Below are positions 25,054 to 33,469 of a DNA stretch of 64,000 bases, piece after piece. A program made the position numbers and the translations under genes. The stretch spans positions 124,001 through 188,000 of the forward strand of contig DATLJS010000011.1 of the NCBI GenBank assembly GCA_035538795.1, given 5' to 3'. Position 1 is the first letter of the stretch. Each line of letters opens with the position of its first letter. The notes under the pieces were generated by a model. The model was given only the letters and a program-made list of their open reading frames with translations, did not search any database and had not been told where the DNA came from. Origin of the DNA: JAJZGK01 sp035538795. Lineage in GTDB: Bacteria > Pseudomonadota > Alphaproteobacteria > Rhodospirillales > Magnetospirillaceae.

Positions 25054-27288
25054 CTAGAACAGGTCCACCGGGAATTGGGTTACGGTCTTGAAATTCAGGC
25101 GCAGCACCACGAAGCGGCCGGAATTGGCCGCCACGGCAGTGGTATGGTTGTTGCCGGCGTCCAGGACCGTCTGTAGGCATTCGTCGTCGTAAATCAGACG
25201 GGCGCCGTAATTCTGCGGTCCGGCGTTGATGCCCAGATTCTCGACCGAATAGAACTGGGTCGCCCAGTAACGGGAGATATGGGTGGTCAGCGTCGTCGAC
25301 AACTGTTCGCGGGCGTTATAGGGGCTGCTTTCGCTCAGTTTATCGAAAAACACGTACGATGCCGACAGCTGGAAAGGCTTGGGCCCCAAAAGGCCGTCGA
25401 TTTCGCTGCGGCGCAGGACGCCATCGTCCTTGTCGATGCGGAAGCGGTAGTTGATCTTCATGTTGTCGGACGGGCTGACGCCGACGCGGCCGACGTAATC
25501 CGACAGATATTCGTCAAGTCCGCCGCCGGGCTGGAAGCTGCGGTCGGGATGCACCTGATAGCTTTGCGCCATCAGCACGTCCATGGCCGGCAGGCCGCGG
25601 CTGACGATGTTGTATTCCCCGCCATAGGCCACGCGCGGCCCGGCAAAGACATGGTCGTAGCCGTTATAGGGGTTGGGGCTGAAGATGTTCACGTCGTCCA
25701 GTTCGAAGGCCAGGCTGTCTTCGTTGGGGATCTTGATGGAGTTACCGCCGAACGGAGACACGGTGGTGACGACGATGGGCGTGAGCGTCTGCGAACCGAG
25801 GGCTCCGACCTTGCTCAACGGATAGCGCCAGTCCAGCGAGGCGGAGGGTATGGTGCGCGAAGCCTGGGCCGAGCCGCTGTGCATGTCGGCGACATTGTCG
25901 CTGTCATAGGCGTCGACTCGCATGCCGGTCGTGAAATTGATCACCTGCCCATCCGAGGTGATGGCCGGCAGGTTCCAGGACGTTTGGCTGTTGATACGCC
26001 GGCTGTTGGTGCCGTGTTCGCGGGTGATGGTGGCGGTGCGGGCGTCGACCGTCCAATAGCCGCCGTTCTCGGTGGGTTCGCCGACGAAGCTGTAGGTTCC
26101 CAGCGGCCCGATCAGCGGTTCGCCCTTGGTCAGCTTGGTGACGTACTGGGCGGTGCTGGCGCTGGTGCTCAGATTCTGGAAGGAATAAGCTTCCACCGAC
26201 GCGTAACTGCGATAGCCGAAGCCTTCGAGATAGGGGTTGGTGGTCAGATAGGGCTTCGACGTGCGGTAGTCGTAGATGCGCAGGTAGTCTTTGTCGGACG
26301 CCCGCTGCACGGTATAGCCGGTGCGCCAGGCGTCGTTGATGTCGAACTCGCCCTTGGCGTCGATGTGCCAGCCCACGGTGTCCTTGCCGCCTTCGCCGCC
26401 GCCGGTTTCGTTGGCGACGCTGAACGAGGTTTGGGTGTCGCCGCCCGGCAGGCGCCAGCGGTCCTTCACGCCCAGCTGCTCGCCTCGATTGGTGCTCACC
26501 ATCGGCGACAAGGTGATGTCGTGGTAGTCATCGATCACCTGGAAATAGGGAACGCGGACGGCGGTGCCCAGGCTGGAATTGTTGATCACGCCTGGAGCCA
26601 GCAGGCCGCTTTTGCGCTTCAGCATGGGGTCGGTGTGGGAGAAATAGGGAGCGTAGGCCACCGGAATGCCGGCGACGTCCAGCCACATGTCTTCGTACTC
26701 GACCACATGCTCGATTTCGTCATGGGTGACGGTCTTGGCCCGCAACTGCCACAGCGGCGGATCTTCGGGATGCTCGGCACAGGGGCGGCAGGCGGAATAG
26801 GTGGCGCTGTTCATGATCGTGCGGGTGCCGCCGATACGTCGGGCGTTTTTGCCCTCCATATGGGAGTCGTCGATCATCACCATGCGGATGCCCTGCGCCA
26901 CCGCCTCTTTCATGTCGCCGGTGATTTCCATGTATTCGGCGAAGGTTACCTGGCCGTCGAGATCGGTCAGGCTGACATTGCCGGTGGCGATGATCACGTC
27001 CTGCTTCAAATTGTAGGACAGGGTATCGGCCAGCAGGATGCGCCCGTTCTGGTTCACCTCGACATGGCCGCGAGCGGTGACCGAGTTCAGGTCGCGGTCA
27101 TGCTGCATCTGGTCGGCGGTGATTTCGGCGGGACCGCTGTTGTCGTGGTGTTTCTTGTGCGGTTGGGCCGGAGCGGCGTCATCGGCGTTGGCGGCGGACA
27201 GCGGAGCCAAGGCGACCGGCCCCAAGGCGATGGCGATGGCCATCAGGCTGGGAGTGAAACGGCGGAGGCGACGGATCAGCACATCCAT
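25054..27288 (-). CDS. lptD: LPS-assembly protein LptD
   Basis: Outer-membrane barrel that inserts LPS into the outer leaflet. 744 residues: signal peptide (cleavage near residue 36), an OstA/jellyroll region (ITADQMQHDRDLNSVTARGHVEVNQ, 55-160), a Cys-containing segment SACRPCAEHPEDPPLWQLRA near 165, then the C-terminal barrel domain (from about 215: VAYAPYFSHTDPMLKRKSGLLAPG). One further cysteine pair partner lies near the C-terminus (YDDECLQTV, ~710), so disulfide bonding between domains is plausible. The stop of lptF, TAA, supplies part of the AAGGGG ribosome site, four bases upstream. Confidence 0.96.
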   Translation of the reverse strand: MDVLIRRLRRFTPSLMAIAIALGPVALAPLSAANADDAAPAQPHKKHHDNSGPAEITADQMQHDRDLNSVTARGHVEVNQNGRILLADTLSYNLKQDVIIATGNVSLTDLDGQVTFAEYMEITGDMKEAVAQGIRMVMIDDSHMEGKNARRIGGTRTIMNSATYSACRPCAEHPEDPPLWQLRAKTVTHDEIEHVVEYEDMWLDVAGIPVAYAPYFSHTDPMLKRKSGLLAPGVINNSSLGTAVRVPYFQVIDDYHDITLSPMVSTNRGEQLGVKDRWRLPGGDTQTSFSVANETGGGEGGKDTVGWHIDAKGEFDINDAWRTGYTVQRASDKDYLRIYDYRTSKPYLTTNPYLEGFGYRSYASVEAYSFQNLSTSASTAQYVTKLTKGEPLIGPLGTYSFVGEPTENGGYWTVDARTATITREHGTNSRRINSQTSWNLPAITSDGQVINFTTGMRVDAYDSDNVADMHSGSAQASRTIPSASLDWRYPLSKVGALGSQTLTPIVVTTVSPFGGNSIKIPNEDSLAFELDDVNIFSPNPYNGYDHVFAGPRVAYGGEYNIVSRGLPAMDVLMAQSYQVHPDRSFQPGGGLDEYLSDYVGRVGVSPSDNMKINYRFRIDKDDGVLRRSEIDGLLGPKPFQLSASYVFFDKLSESSPYNAREQLSTTLTTHISRYWATQFYSVENLGINAGPQNYGARLIYDDECLQTVLDAGNNHTTAVAANSGRFVVLRLNFKTVTQFPVDLF

Positions 27289-27292
27289 CCCC

Positions 27293-28396
27293 TTAAGCCA
27301 AGGCCGGTTTGCGGCGCAGATTGGAAAACAGCGCCCAGATACCGCCGGCGGCCGGAATCAGCGGGGCGATATAGACCAGGGGCAGGAACATCAGGTTGCG
27401 GGTGGCGATATTGGAGACGCCAAGCGCCATGGCCTGGACCAGGATCATCAGGCCGATGGCGATGACCAGCCGGTCGCCCTGGCCCCGTCGATTGAACCAG
27501 CCCGGCAGCAAACAGGCCGTCGCCAGCAATGCGAACGAGAAATGGTACAGCGGCGACGCCAATCTTTGATGCCCCTCGACCCTGAACTGCCGGTAATTGA
27601 CCGGCCCCACCTCGGCTTCGGTGGCGGTGAACAGTTCCCAGGTCGGACGCTCGCGGGCGTCGCGGGACCGGTCGCCGTCGCCGCCAGAGCCGTCAGAGAA
27701 TTCCATCGCATAATTGTCGAAATATAGCAATGACAGGCGATTGGACCCGCGCGTCACCTGCTGGCGGGTGCCGTTGATCAGCAGCACCTTGGGATTGTCG
27801 CCGTCGCCCTTGATCAGAGCGCCGCGTTCGGCCTGGATGGTGACGCTGCGGGTGGGGTTGCGGGTGTCGTGAACGATTACGCCCAGCAATTCTCCGGCAT
27901 TGTCGCGGGCGCGGACGTAGACGGTCAGGCCGGGCATGACCTGATTGAACAACCCTTCCTGCAACATCACCGACGTGGCGCTGTTGCGCAGGCTCCACTG
28001 CATCTGATGGAATTTGCTGACGCTGTAGGGGATCAGCCACAAATTCAGGATCAGGCTGATGATCATGTTGGCGGTGGCCAGCATGACGGCGGGGCGGGCC
28101 AGCGCCCAATGACTCAGGCCCGCCGAACGCATCACCACCAGTTCGCGGTCGGTGATCAGCTTGTTGTAGGTGAACAGCACCACGGCGAACAGCGCGACCG
28201 GCAGGATCACCGTCAGGAAGTTGGGCAGCACCAGCATGGTCAATTCGATGAAGGACCAGATCGAAGCGCCGCGATTGACGGTGATTTCAACGAAGCGAAG
28301 GGATTGGGTCAGCCAAAGAATCGCCGTAAGGCCAGCGGTGACAAGCACCATGGCCACGGCGAGCTGACGCAATATGTAGCGGTCTATCCCCAACAT
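27293..28396 (-). CDS. lptF: LptF-type permease of the LPS export ABC transporter
   Basis: 367 residues with the LptF/LptG (YjgP/YjgQ) layout: three N-terminal helices, a periplasmic beta-jellyroll (about 125-270) and three C-terminal helices. The segments WLTQSLRFVEITVNRG, TDRELVVMRSAGLS and LTVYVRARDNAGELLGVIVHD fit the LptF branch better than LptG. Such genes usually come as an lptF-lptG pair with LptB elsewhere, and no second permease follows: lptD begins four bases after this stop. Its partner must be encoded outside the window. The assignment to LptF rather than LptG is from pattern memory. Confidence 0.85.
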   Translation of the reverse strand: MLGIDRYILRQLAVAMVLVTAGLTAILWLTQSLRFVEITVNRGASIWSFIELTMLVLPNFLTVILPVALFAVVLFTYNKLITDRELVVMRSAGLSHWALARPAVMLATANMIISLILNLWLIPYSVSKFHQMQWSLRNSATSVMLQEGLFNQVMPGLTVYVRARDNAGELLGVIVHDTRNPTRSVTIQAERGALIKGDGDNPKVLLINGTRQQVTRGSNRLSLLYFDNYAMEFSDGSGGDGDRSRDARERPTWELFTATEAEVGPVNYRQFRVEGHQRLASPLYHFSFALLATACLLPGWFNRRGQGDRLVIAIGLMILVQAMALGVSNIATRNLMFLPLVYIAPLIPAAGGIWALFSNLRRKPALA

Positions 28397-28489
28397 TTGC
28401 GCGGATTATGACTGGGAGATCGCCATAAGAACAGCGCAAAGAATGGGTTGGCGGAAGAAGTTTGGCGAGGGGGCGATCCGAGCCGGGGC

Positions 28490-29899
28490 TCAGATCACCT
28501 TGCCCGGATTCATCAGGCCCTTGGGGTCCAAGGCGGCCTTGATCTTGCGCATCAAATCCAGCTCCAGGCTGGGCTTGTAATGCTCAAGCTCGATCTTCTT
28601 CAGGACGCCGATGCCGTGCTCGGCGCTGATGGAGCCGCGCAAGCTCACGACGATGTCGTGGACAATGCGGTTCATCTCTTCCCAGCGGGCCAGGAAGGCC
28701 TGTTTGTCGCCGTCCTTGGGCTGGCTCAGATTGTAGTGGATGTTGCCGTCGCCCACATGGCCGAAAGGGATCACCCGCACGCCGGGCATGGCGGCTTCCA
28801 CCGCCGGAGTGGCGCGGCGGATGAACTCGGGCACCGACGAGACGGGTACGGAAATGTCGTGCTTGATGCTGCCGCCATATTTCTTCTGCGCCTCGGGCAC
28901 GCCTTCGCGGATGCGCCATAGACCGTTGCGCTGTTCCATCGAATTGGCCATCACGGCGTCGACCACTTCGCCGGCCTCCATGGCCTCACCCAGCAGGGTC
29001 TCCAGGCTTTCCTGCAGATTGCCCTCGGGGCGCGAGGTGGACAGCTCCATCAGGACGTACCAGTCGTGGGCACTCTCGAAGGGGTCACTGATGCCGGGCA
29101 GATTCTCGATGTCCAATTCCAGGCCGTTGCGGCCCACCAGCTCGAAAGCCGTGACCTGGTCGCCGGTGGCGGCGCGGGCGCGGGCCAGCAGGGCCAGGGC
29201 GGAATCCAGGTCGGCCAGGGCGACGAAGGCGGTTTGCACGTCGCGGGGCTTGGGAAACATCTTGATGACGGCGGCGGTGATGACGCCAAGCGTGCCTTCG
29301 CCGCCGATATAGAGCTGTTTCAGGTCATAGCCGGTATTGTCCTTGCGCAAGGAGCGCAGGCCGTCCCAGACCTGGCCGTCGGGCAGAACCACTTCCAGGC
29401 CCAGCACCAGTTCGCGGGTGTTGCCATAGCGCAGCACGCCCGAACCGCCGGCATTGGTCGAGATGTTGCCGCCGATCTGGCAGCTGCCCTCGGCGCCCAG
29501 ACTCAGGGGGAACAGGCAGCCGGCTTCGTCGGCCTTTTGCTGGATGGTCTGCAGGACCACCCCGGCTTCCACCGTCATGGTGAAATTCAGCGGATCGATC
29601 GAGCGGATGGCGTTCATGCGCCCGGTGCTGATGATGATCTGAGGGCCATCCTGGGTCGGGCAGCCGCCGCCGCACAGGCCGGTGTTGCCGCCCTGGGGAA
29701 TAATGGCGACCCCGGCTTCGGCGCACAGTTTCACGACATCGGAAACGTCCTTGGTCGAGGCGGGGCGGACCACGGCCAGCGCTTTGCCGTGATACAGGCC
29801 GCGCTCCTCTTCCAGAAAGGGGGCCATGTCGGTGGGCTCGGTCAGCAGGCCGTTCGGCCCGACGACGGAAGCGATGCGGGTAAGGATGTCCTGGCTCAT
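28490..29899 (-). CDS. FAD-binding oxidoreductase (GlcD/D-2-hydroxyacid dehydrogenase type)
   Basis: 469 residues. The N-terminal PCMH-type FAD domain has VRPASTKDVSDVVKLC, PQGGNTGLCGGG (~82) and GGNISTNAGGSGVLRYGNTREL (~140, cited by start). The C-terminal cap has HVGDGNIHYN near 377 and SAEHGIGVLKK near 425. This is the D-lactate/D-2-hydroxyglutarate/glycolate dehydrogenase family, which oxidises a 2-hydroxyacid to the 2-oxoacid and reduces FAD. The exact substrate is not decidable; no electron-transfer partner genes (such as glcE/glcF) are next to it. The start MSQDIL is preferred; 12 in-frame codons upstream have no conserved look. Confidence 0.9.
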   Translation of the reverse strand: MSQDILTRIASVVGPNGLLTEPTDMAPFLEEERGLYHGKALAVVRPASTKDVSDVVKLCAEAGVAIIPQGGNTGLCGGGCPTQDGPQIIISTGRMNAIRSIDPLNFTMTVEAGVVLQTIQQKADEAGCLFPLSLGAEGSCQIGGNISTNAGGSGVLRYGNTRELVLGLEVVLPDGQVWDGLRSLRKDNTGYDLKQLYIGGEGTLGVITAAVIKMFPKPRDVQTAFVALADLDSALALLARARAATGDQVTAFELVGRNGLELDIENLPGISDPFESAHDWYVLMELSTSRPEGNLQESLETLLGEAMEAGEVVDAVMANSMEQRNGLWRIREGVPEAQKKYGGSIKHDISVPVSSVPEFIRRATPAVEAAMPGVRVIPFGHVGDGNIHYNLSQPKDGDKQAFLARWEEMNRIVHDIVVSLRGSISAEHGIGVLKKIELEHYKPSLELDLMRKIKAALDPKGLMNPGKVI

Positions 29900-29947
29900 G
29901 ATGATCGGTGTAACCCCAAGCGGCGACGGGCGCAAGACGGGTTGTTG

Positions 29948-30919
29948 TCAGCTTCTGGGCGCGGCAGCCCGGCGCAGGCGGTCGTTGATGGCCAGTCCCA
30001 GCCCGTGGGCGGGGATGGGCGACACGGCGATGCCGCGGAACGGTGGGCGATCCAGGGCGCGCAGCATGGCGAACAGGTTGGCGGCGGCTTCGGCCAGGTC
30101 GCCGGATGGGCTCAGCGACATGTCCGCGGCGGCGGCGGGGCCGAAACCCAGCAAAGCCTCGCCGTTGTTTGCCGTTTCGACGTTCAGCCGCACCGGCAGG
30201 CCGGGGGCGTAATGGCTGGCCAGCATGCCCGGCGATTTGGGGCCGGTTTCGTCATGCCCCTGGGCGATGGCGACGGGGGCGGCTAATGCCTCGGCCAACT
30301 GTTCCAAGGTGATGCCACCGGGACGCAGCAGCGTCGCCTGTTCGGTGGTCAGATCCAGCACGGTGGATTCGACGCCGACGGCGCAAGCTCCGCCATCCAG
30401 GATCATCGCCAGCTTGTCCCCAAGGCCTTCCGCCACATGAGCGGCGGTGGTGGGGCTGACGCCGCCGGACGGATTGGCGCTGGGGGCGGCGATGGGCCGG
30501 GCGGCGGCGCGCAGCAGCTCCAAAGCCAGCGGATGGGCGGGGACGCGCACAGCGATGCTGTTCAGCCCCGCCGAGGCCAACAGCGAAACCGGACAATCCT
30601 TGCGGCGCGGCAGCACCATGGTCAGGGGGCCGGGCCAGAATGCGGCGGCCAGACGGCGGGCGCGGCCGTCCATTTCGACCAGCCGCTCGGCGGCTTGCAC
30701 GTCGGGGACATGGGCGATCAGCGGGTTGAAGTCGGGGCGGTTCTTGGCGGCGAAGATGGCGGCGACGGCGCGGTCGTCGGTGGCGTCGCCACCCAGGCCG
30801 TAAACCGTCTCGGTGGCAAAGGCCACCAGCTTTCCCTGGCGCAAAAGATCGGCGGCCCTGGCAATGTTTTCAGGATTGGCGTCCATGACGGGCGAGTGTT
30901 GGGGGATCGCGTTGGTCAT
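29948..30919 (-). CDS. tsaC: L-threonylcarbamoyladenylate synthase (Sua5 type)
   Basis: Makes threonylcarbamoyl-AMP, the donor for t6A37 of ANN-decoding tRNAs. 323 residues: the YrdC domain spans about 18-205 (TETVYGLGGDA, FAAKNRPDFNPLIAHV, FWPGPLTMVL, APSANPSGGVSPTTA), and a Sua5 C-terminal Rossmann-like domain follows (about 225-320) after the linker ETGPKSPGMLASHYAPG. The second domain makes it the long Sua5 type rather than the short TsaC. The start is the first ATG with only a weak ribosome site. A hairpin ending about 60 bases upstream may separate it from the preceding RNA. Confidence 0.93.
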   Translation of the reverse strand: MTNAIPQHSPVMDANPENIARAADLLRQGKLVAFATETVYGLGGDATDDRAVAAIFAAKNRPDFNPLIAHVPDVQAAERLVEMDGRARRLAAAFWPGPLTMVLPRRKDCPVSLLASAGLNSIAVRVPAHPLALELLRAAARPIAAPSANPSGGVSPTTAAHVAEGLGDKLAMILDGGACAVGVESTVLDLTTEQATLLRPGGITLEQLAEALAAPVAIAQGHDETGPKSPGMLASHYAPGLPVRLNVETANNGEALLGFGPAAAADMSLSPSGDLAEAAANLFAMLRALDRPPFRGIAVSPIPAHGLGLAINDRLRRAAAPRS

Positions 30920-30977
30920 AAGGATTTTGTCTCAAAGAAACTCTTCAGTATTGATCAAGTAAATCTAAAGTTTCCAA

Positions 30978-31112
30978 CGTAAAGGGCCGCCCATGTTTCA
31001 GGGCGGCCCTGTCTCGCTTCGCTCTAGGATCGGACCACCGATCGTGTGATCCGGAGCCAAGTCACCGCAAAGGCATGTGCGGCGGCTAATCAGTGGGTGA
31101 TGTCATCACTCA
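30978..31112 (-). ncRNA. Candidate structured small RNA or leader between cysQ and tsaC
   Basis: On the minus strand the cysQ-tsaC gap encodes successive stem-loops: GTGAGTGAT/ATCACCCAC (31092-31112, one mismatch), CCGCA/TGCGG (31066-31083), GGATCAC/GTGGTCC (31032-31052, a G-T wobble that would be an A-C mismatch on the other strand), and a final strong AGGGCCGCCC/GGGCGGCCCT hairpin followed by TTT. CATAAT at 31118-31123 and TTGACT at 31144-31149 could form a promoter, but their spacing of 20 is long. No ORF fits. The family is unknown to me; ends are estimates. It may instead be the cysQ 3' region. Confidence 0.4.
30981..31010 (-). terminator. Strong GC hairpin, likely terminator upstream of tsaC
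   Basis: A perfect ten-base-pair stem (AGGGCCGCCC with its complement) and an eight-base loop. It is followed on the minus strand by only TTT, so termination may be partial. Confidence 0.55.
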
Positions 31113-31167
31113 CGGGTATTATGGTGCCTCTTTTACTGTTCGAAGTCAAGAAAAACGGAGTCTCGAA

Positions 31168-31968
31168 TCAGGCCTTGGGCGGGTTCGGTTGAGAGCTGCC
31201 CCAGGCCACCACGGGCGGGTTTTCAAAGCCGGATTTGCCGTACAGCAGAGGGCTGCCGTCGGGCAGGGTCATGCAGCCGCCGGCGGCCAGCAGAACGGCG
31301 TGGCCGGCGGCGGTGTCCCATTCCATGGTGCGGCCGAAACGCGGATAGATGTCGGCCTCGCCGGCGGCGACCAGGGCGAATTTCAACGAGCTTCCCGACC
31401 GGCGGATGTCGGCCACCGGGAAATGCTTCATGTAGTCGTCGAAGGTCGCGGGATCGCGGTGCGACCGGCTGGACAGCACCCGCATGCCGTCCTTGGGGAT
31501 CGGGCGCACGGCGATGGGACGCGGAGCGGCGCCCCGGTCTTCGACGGTGGCGATGCCGGGAGCGGCCAGGAACAGGCGGTCCAGCACCGGGGCGAACAGC
31601 ACGCCGGCCACCGGCACACCGTTGTCGATCAGGCCGATGTTGACGGTGAATTCGCCGTTGCGGGCGACGAATTCCTTGGTGCCGTCCAGCGGATCCACCA
31701 GCCAGAAGCGCCCGCCCGAGACATCGAACCTTTTGCCTGCGGCGGCGGCTTCCTCGGACACCACGGGGATGTCGGGGGTCAGTTTGGCCAATCCGGCCAG
31801 AATGATGGCTTCGGCCTTGATGTCGGCGGCGGTGACCGGCGAATTGTCGTCCTTGGACAGCACTTCAAAAGGCTGGGAATAAACATCCATGATGGCGGCT
31901 CCGGCCTCGCGGGCCAAGGCGCGCAGGCCGGGAAGCAGAGCGACGTAATCGGGCACGGTGGAATTCAT
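31168..31968 (-). CDS. cysQ: 3'(2'),5'-bisphosphate nucleotidase CysQ
   Basis: Hydrolyses PAP, the by-product of sulfate activation, to AMP. 266 residues of the inositol monophosphatase superfamily with the metal residues in VVSEE (~70), WLVDPLDGTKEF (~90) and MEWDTAAGHAVL (~218). The 'DPLDGTKEF' and 'RRSGSSLKF' wording is typical of CysQ rather than SuhB. It may also act on inositol phosphates. No other sulfur-assimilation gene is in the window. The gene stands between the Memo-AMMECR1 gene and a candidate RNA, on the same strand. Confidence 0.92.
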   Translation of the reverse strand: MNSTVPDYVALLPGLRALAREAGAAIMDVYSQPFEVLSKDDNSPVTAADIKAEAIILAGLAKLTPDIPVVSEEAAAAGKRFDVSGGRFWLVDPLDGTKEFVARNGEFTVNIGLIDNGVPVAGVLFAPVLDRLFLAAPGIATVEDRGAAPRPIAVRPIPKDGMRVLSSRSHRDPATFDDYMKHFPVADIRRSGSSLKFALVAAGEADIYPRFGRTMEWDTAAGHAVLLAAGGCMTLPDGSPLLYGKSGFENPPVVAWGSSQPNPPKA

Positions 31969-32020
31969 CCTGAAACAACGAAAATAAGGCGGTGAACATT
32001 CTGCCTGTCCAGGGTCTTAA

Positions 32021-33406
32021 TCAACTGTTTTTCAGCTCCACCGCCAGGAAGCGGCTGGCCTTGAAGGATGGGGACCAGTGCTCCTCGGCCATGCCGGCCT
32101 TGCGCTTGAGGTGGCTGAGAAACTCTTTCGGCGTCGGCAGAACCTCCCACACCGACGGCAGAAACAGCGAGCGCCGCCCGTCGTCCTCGATGATCAGTCC
32201 GTCCACATGAGGGCGTAACTGGGCCAAAAGATCGGTTTCGTCGCGAAAGTCCATGGGAACGGGAGGCGTCAGGACGGATACCGACAGTTCCAGATCCGGC
32301 CATTCCTCGGTGCTCAAGGCGGGGAAGCGGGGATCGTGGAAGGCGGCTTTTTGGGCGTTGTCGACGATGTCCTCGCCCAGCGACCTCCAGGCTTGGGGCG
32401 AACCGATGCAGCCGCGCAACTGGCCGTCCAGCTTCAAGGTGACGAAAGCGGCTCCGGGCTGGCGTAACAGGTCGGGCAAGGGATCGGGCATCGCCGCCGG
32501 TTGGCCGGAGCTGAGGCGGCTTTCGATGGCGGAACGCGCCAATTCCAGCAGCAACGACGCCTGGGCGCGGATGCGCTCGGATTCCTCGGGAGCGATTTTG
32601 GCGTCGCGGGCCGGCTCGCAGAACGCCCAGGCGCCATAGCCCACCACCCGGTCTTTGGGGCCGGCGGTGTCGCCGGAATTGCGCAGATCGACAGTTTCCA
32701 CCGTCATGCCTCGGCGCTTGGCGATGCTGAGCAATCCCTTGACCGGAATGCGTCCGCAGGCCTGATCGTCGCGCAAGGCGCCGCCGTCCAGATGTTCGAT
32801 GGCCTGGCAGGCTGCGTGATCCAGGCTTCGGGCGGTTTCGTAGTCGAGATAGTGGCTCAGGTCGGAACTGATGACGATCAGCGTTTCCGGTCCGCCCCAC
32901 ACGGCCTCCAGCACTTGCGCCACCAATTCGGGCGGAGCATCGCCCACCACCAGCGGCACCAGCGAAAACGGACCCAGCACCGCCTGTAGGAACGGCAGAT
33001 GGACCTCCAGGCTGTGTTCCTGTTCGTGGGCGGCGTCCAGAATGCCGGTGTCGGGAAAACCAAGGGCGCGACGATAGGCGTCCTTGTCGATGGGCAGCGG
33101 GCCGAAAGGCGTTTCGTAAGCGTCGGCGGTGCAGCCGGCGATGCCTTTGAAAGCCACCCGATGAGACGGCCCCATCAGCACCACCCGGGTGATGCGCCCC
33201 CGCGTCGGCAGCAGCCGGGCATAGACGCTGGCGGCGATGGGGCCGGAATAAACATAGCCGGCATGGGGGGCGATGACCGCTTTCGGCGCCGGCTTTTCTC
33301 CCGTTCGGGGGACGGCGGCAAGAAAAGCGTGAACGTCGGCGGCCAATTGCTGCGGCTGGGCGGGGTAGAAGGCTCCGGCGACGGCGGGTTTGCGCAAATG
33401 GCTCAT
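32021..33406 (-). CDS. AmmeMemoRadiSam system fusion protein: Memo (B) plus AMMECR1 (A)
   Basis: 461 residues. The Memo domain covers about 1-270 (RKPAVAGAFYP; VIAPHAGYVYSG with a metal-type His near residue 48; EQEHSLEVHLPFLQ near 128; ISSDLSHYLDYE near 180). This is the dioxygenase-like fold with conserved His residues. An AMMECR1 domain covers about 285-461 (GAAFVTLKLDGQLRGCIGS near 340; SVSVLTPPVPM near 400). The two are fused in one chain in many bacteria. A radical SAM partner (35312-36391) completes the set. I know no settled reaction for the system; Memo homologues have been linked to iron and redox. GGGAGG five bases before the ATG fixes the start. Confidence 0.9.
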   Translation of the reverse strand: MSHLRKPAVAGAFYPAQPQQLAADVHAFLAAVPRTGEKPAPKAVIAPHAGYVYSGPIAASVYARLLPTRGRITRVVLMGPSHRVAFKGIAGCTADAYETPFGPLPIDKDAYRRALGFPDTGILDAAHEQEHSLEVHLPFLQAVLGPFSLVPLVVGDAPPELVAQVLEAVWGGPETLIVISSDLSHYLDYETARSLDHAACQAIEHLDGGALRDDQACGRIPVKGLLSIAKRRGMTVETVDLRNSGDTAGPKDRVVGYGAWAFCEPARDAKIAPEESERIRAQASLLLELARSAIESRLSSGQPAAMPDPLPDLLRQPGAAFVTLKLDGQLRGCIGSPQAWRSLGEDIVDNAQKAAFHDPRFPALSTEEWPDLELSVSVLTPPVPMDFRDETDLLAQLRPHVDGLIIEDDGRRSLFLPSVWEVLPTPKEFLSHLKRKAGMAEEHWSPSFKASRFLAVELKNS

Positions 33407-33428
33407 GATCGCCTCCCATGGCGTTTTT

Positions 33429-33454
33429 GCCGCCGGGCTTCGAGACCCGGCGGC
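33429..33454. other. Strong hairpin between sppA and the Memo-AMMECR1 gene
   Basis: GCCGCCGGG and CCCGGCGGC pair over an 8-base loop. T-runs are on the wrong side for a minus-strand terminator (AAAAA follows on minus), so it may act as a processing or attenuation structure between two same-strand genes. Confidence 0.4.
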
Positions 33455-33469
33455 ATTTATCGTGACAGT

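Noticed and set aside
33429..33454. Terminator of sppA
   Set aside because: The hairpin is strong, but on minus it is followed by AAAAA rather than U-residues, so I list it as a hairpin only.
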